A stretch of DNA of 10,000 bases from contig CM018894.1 in NCBI GenBank assembly GCA_009663005.1, forward strand, positions 7,000,649-7,010,648, written 5' to 3'. This document shows, piece by piece, positions 7,478-10,000 of the stretch (position 1 is its first letter; every line of letters begins with the position of its first letter). Both the position numbers and the translations under genes were made by a program. Origin of the DNA: Actinidia chinensis (lineage: Eukaryota; Streptophyta; Magnoliopsida; Ericales; Actinidiaceae). The notes beneath the pieces were generated by a model. It ran no database searches. It was not told the DNA's origin and saw only the letters and a program-made list of their open reading frames with translations.

Positions 7478-7895
7478 GTCAATGTGGAACTAAATTAAGA
7501 GAATATCCATTCACCATTATGGATTTCAAAAATCCAGGAAAAGACTTATTATAAGGTATAACCTTCCAAATTGTTATGACATGAAATATGAACATCATTA
7601 TGTAGGACATATCAAAAATATGCTACTCTCAATCAGACTATCAGAGAGGATAAAAGAGCAATGGGTTATAGTGAGATTCTGGGGGAACAAATACAAATTT
7701 TAATTTATGAAATAATACTAACTTTTTTTCTATTAAATTTTATTAAGATTTTCTAAATCTATTTTTTAAGAAAATACAAGATGCTCTTATATTAGGGCTT
7801 TAATTTTTTTCTCAATATATCAATTAAAATAAATCTTCTATTTTTAAAAACAATTGATAACAAATTTTCTTGTTTTTCAATTGTTTCGAATTTGG

Positions 7896-7927
7896 AAACA
7901 AAAAAAAGAAAAAAAAAACAAAAAAAA
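7896..7927. repeat. A-rich tract
   Basis: Of 32 bases 29 are A, with C at 7899, G at 7908 and C at 7919. It could be a short low-complexity repeat or the tail of a lost retroposon on the plus strand. No retroposon body is visible upstream and no direct repeats flank it. Confidence 0.8.
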
Positions 7928-8420
7928 CCCTTACTACGTCATCTCTTTCGCTTCTGTTTTTAACAAAACCCCTATTATTCCTCCCCCCGTTTCCCTTTTA
8001 TCCGTACCTTTTTCTTCACTTCCTTAACCAGTAAATATGAGATTAATTCTTTTTCAAAAATTCTTATTAAGAATAATAAAATAAACTAATTTCAATAAAC
8101 ACTATTTTTTGAAGGAAAAGAGATTATTTTATTTATTTCATGAGTGTATTTAGAAAAAATTAAAGCCCTAAATCTAAGGGCGAGTTAATCTAATTTTGTA
8201 AAAATAAACATTAAACTCCGGGAATTCTTAATAACGTTTTCGAAAGTAGAAGGTAATTACGGGAATGTTGACTATATTCCGGAGGAGTTAGAAGCTAATT
8301 TAAAATTTTTCTCCACCATCAAAGAAAGGAACGTAGGAAAAAACAGATTTTTTTTTATGAAGTGCTTTAGAACAAAGTTGCTAGAATGAAACTACTCTGA
8401 TAGAGCATCTAATTGAAAAA

Positions 8421-8520
8421 CCTAGGGGCACCCAAAATCTTGGTTAATGGTGGCGGTGACAGTGAGTCACTGACCCACAACGGGGCCACCTTCGGGTAAG
8501 AGAACATGGGACGCAAGTAA
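8421..8520. other. Isolated GC-rich island of unknown nature
   Basis: Fifty-five of the 100 bases are G or C, while the sequence on both sides is strongly AT-rich. It contains the 11-base palindrome AGTGA-G-TCACT (8461-8471), flanked by GGT and ACC arms with a two-base bulge, so it can form a hairpin. On the minus strand a frame is open from a stop near 8550 to TAG at 8411-8409, and from an ATG at 8507-8505 it gives 32 residues beginning MFSYPKV and ending APRFFN. I do not recognise it. It may be a fragment of a gene or of a transposon. Confidence 0.5.
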
Positions 8521-8559
8521 TTCACCACTATAATTTCACTAGGACAATGCAAAAATAAT

Positions 8560-8865
8560 CATAATAAGGAAAAGCTTTACCCTTTGTTTATTCACCATAA
8601 ATAATTAGGATTGTACTATTATCATCATTGGGTTGTGAATGAGGTAGAAATAATCTTGAAATGAGTGTTTTATAATTACAGTACATTTCACATTTTCTAA
8701 AGCCAAAAAGCTATAAATATTCATTTTTTTTTACTAATATACGGTTGTTTTCTATCGCATTATTTTCTTTAAAAATAAGTCTCATTTTAAGTTTTAAAGG
8801 TTCTTTATAACCTTACACATCAATGATAAATTTATAAATTTTATTAGTTTGTGTAGCATTTTTCT
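8560..8865. other. Non-coding AT-rich spacer
   Basis: No gene, repeat or known motif is seen. TATAAATATT at 8711-8720 is TATA-like, lies on the plus strand about 220 bases before the telo-box, and could be a promoter only if a transcript starts there. There is no further support. Confidence 0.4.
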
Positions 8866-8995
8866 TTCTAAACCAATTTACACAACTTTTGATCCCATCT
8901 CAAGAAAATCACAATTTACACAAACACACATAGAAAACCCTAATCTCTATCATACAAGCACAACCTTGTTTCTTTCCATCTCAAGAAAAGCACAA
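8866..8995 (+). promoter_or_regulatory. Leader-like stretch with telo-box and short direct repeats
   Basis: AAACCCTAA at 8935-8943 is a telo-box, a motif found in plant promoters and leaders, often of ribosomal and replication genes. Around it lie a 20-bp direct repeat with one mismatch (CCATCTCAAGAAAA-N-CACAA at 8895-8914 and 8976-8995, 81 bases apart) and a perfect 12-bp repeat (CAATTTACACAA at 8874-8885 and 8912-8923). The composition, rich in C and A with few G, resembles a plant 5' leader. A 75-residue frame over it (8849-9076) has no recognised motif and is probably the leader's own low-G composition. No coding sequence follows: the first ATG after it, at 9083, stops after 15 codons. 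It may be the promoter end of a lost gene or a repeat. Confidence 0.45.
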
Positions 8996-9075
8996 GCTTG
9001 TAAATCTATCTCTAAACCCAAAAAAATACATATTCAAATTTTACAGAATCAGATTGCAAGAAGACAATTAGCCTA

Positions 9076-9180
9076 GAGAGATATGAAGGAGCACAATAGC
9101 AGTGGGCACTCTGGGGCATTGGCTTGCTGATGGAGGTGCATGGCATATGTTTATGTGATGATGTTAGTAGGAAATTTACT
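9076..9180. other. Unassigned stretch between leader-like region and repeat
   Basis: The only start codon in a leader-like context (ATG at 9083) gives 15 codons before TGA. No other motif is seen. Confidence 0.4.
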
Positions 9181-9349
9181 TACGAAAATTGTGATTTGGA
9201 ACTGGAATCGAATCTGCATTTTTAGATTCGAATTGGATAGTTTCCAATTTTGGCGGATTGATTTGATTTTGAAATTTCAAGAGCTGTAGAATTCGATCAG
9301 TTGTAGTTTTACTCAAAACCGAACCAATTCGAATTGCTAACAACCCCTA
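9181..9349. mobile_element. Repeat resembling the end of a plant non-autonomous transposon
   Basis: The stretch has GAATCGAATC-type and TTCGAATTGG motifs, an 8-bp inverted repeat (TCGAATCT / AGATTCGA, 9208-9231) and, near its right end, AAAACCGAACC, AATTCGAATT and CTAACAACCCCTA. Such AACCGAACC-rich tails ending in CACCCCTA-like bases are common at the ends of dispersed plant elements. A matching TAGGGG end on the left was not found, so the other border and the class are unknown. It directly abuts the gypsy remnant that begins at 9362. Confidence 0.45.
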
Positions 9350-9361
9350 TTTGTATCCTAT

Positions 9362-10000
9362 CAGGCATGGAAAGCCTCAAGTTCTGATGGTTGGGACTTA
9401 ATAGGATTAGGAGTCAAAGGCTCAAAAGTGCCCACCACCATTATATAACAACCTCTAGCTGCTATCGCTCACATAAAACATCCCCACATTCCTCACCTTC
9501 CAAGCAGTCAAAACCCTCACCAAACACCAACATTCTAGCTAATGGATCTTCTACACACTACCTCTCAAAGTGCTCTTACACTATGGATTCGATAAGATTT
9601 ACTTTCCGAACATCCTCTAAATCCCCCAGTTGTTTTCCGCATTAAACATGTTAAGTTCAACTGCCATATTTTCAAATGACAACTTCAAGAAACCCCCTCG
9701 CACATGGATGCTAGCATCACATATGGCTAGAGAGGATCGACCTAAAATGATAGGAATATGATTTTTGGTATGGAGGTCTACAATCGGTTAGGTGTCTAAA
9801 ACCACAAAATTTGCTAGGTAATAAAATTTATCAACTTTCACTAAAACGTCCTCCACTATCCCCCTAGGGGTTTTAATAGAACGATCCGTTAGTTGGAGTG
9901 TGATCCTAGTAGGTTTCAGCTGCCTAAGCACAATTGTTGATACACAAAGTATAGCAATAGTTCACACTCGATCCCAAGTCAAAAAGGCAACCGTATATCC
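9362..10000 (-). mobile_element. Fragment of a Ty3/gypsy retrotransposon (protease and linker), cut by window edge
   Basis: On the minus strand this holds the aspartic protease and the linker that precedes RT in plant Ty3/gypsy elements. The linker gives LEDVRKVNLIESIV, then EDPLARMLVFGEGFD near 9507-9547, EGEECGDVL near 9490, and GTFEPLTPNPIKSQPSELE near 9370-9430, in changing frames with stops. The pattern fits plant Athila or Tat-type elements, but the lineage is not resolved. It stops near 9362, next to the CCCCTA-ended repeat, and the RT that should follow is absent from the window. The rest lies beyond base 10000. The 84-residue plus-strand frame 9391-9645 is antisense to this and is not a gene. 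Confidence 0.88.
9617..10000 (-). pseudogene. Degenerate gypsy-type aspartic protease
   Basis: The retropepsin-like protease cuts the element's polyprotein. The active-site region lies near 9965-9990, where the frame is broken by a missing base at the catalytic Asp codon and by another shortly after. YFVYQQL follows near 9930-9945, then a run free of stops, RSIKTPRGIVEDVL and VKVDKFYYLANFVVLDT, to a TAA at 9790-9788. After the stop, in the same frame, HIPIILGRSSLA (IPIILGR at 9757-9737) is the second conserved patch. KLSFENMAVELNMFN closes the domain before a TAG at 9619-9617. These blocks in this order are characteristic of plant Ty3/gypsy proteases. It cannot be made as an active enzyme from this copy. 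Confidence 0.92.

Larger units (their letters stand above)
6789..8400. other. AT-rich non-coding desert
   Basis: About 1.6 kb of very AT-rich DNA with no open frame that I can relate to a gene and no recognised transposon protein. Visible details are an 8-bp inverted repeat at 7457-7477, a 7-bp one at 7520-7536, the A-rich tract at 7896-7927, and scattered A and T runs. It may be old, unrecognisable transposon sequence or intergenic spacer. Confidence 0.6.

Noticed and set aside
8849..9076. 75-residue plus-strand frame
   Set aside because: Low-G leader-like sequence with direct repeats is open by composition. It has no motif, and nothing supports translation.
9391..9645. 84-residue plus-strand frame rich in Ser, His and Pro
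   Set aside because: It is antisense to the recognisable gypsy protease linker on the minus strand.

Overview
This window looks like heterochromatic, transposon-filled nuclear DNA of a flowering plant, probably a eudicot, although the species cannot be told. It is AT-rich and has no intact protein-coding gene and no structural RNA gene that I can support. The reasons for calling it plant are a decayed Ty1/copia retrotransposon with plant-type Gag and Pol motifs and an initiator-tRNA-Met primer site, a Ty3/gypsy aspartic protease with a plant-type linker, and a tRNA-like SINE promoter.

Region 1-5792 is one old Ty1/copia LTR retrotransposon on the minus strand. Read from high to low coordinates it has the 5' LTR (about 5792 to 4370), the primer-binding site (4364-4352), Gag with a CCHC zinc knuckle, a linker, the aspartic protease, integrase, reverse transcriptase and RNase H. 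The window edge cuts it in RNase H, so the 3' end and 3' LTR lie to the left. Integrase precedes RT, which defines Ty1/copia. Every domain can be recognised, but each is broken by frameshifts and stops, so no product is made. The LTR is unusual in carrying ten diverged copies of a roughly 50-bp unit (4994-5493), placed just upstream of a candidate TATA box in the element's own orientation. This looks like an expanded U3 promoter or enhancer array.

Region 5793-9350 is mostly non-coding. It holds a nested pair of perfect inverted repeats just outside the LTR (5807-5883), a tRNA-like pol III promoter resembling a SINE head (about 6178-6260), a run of 19 C (6770-6788), a long AT-rich desert, an A-rich tract (7896-7927), an isolated island of 55% GC (8421-8520), a leader-like stretch with a telo-box and short direct repeats (8866-8995), and a repeat resembling the end of a plant non-autonomous element, ending in CCCCTA near 9349.

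Region 9362-10000 is a second retroelement remnant, also on the minus strand: the protease and following linker of a Ty3/gypsy element. It stops abruptly near 9362, where the CCCCTA-ended repeat abuts it, and it continues past the right edge.

I found no evidence of a new biological system. The most informative points are the U3 tandem array, the GC island, the SINE candidate and the junction near 9350.
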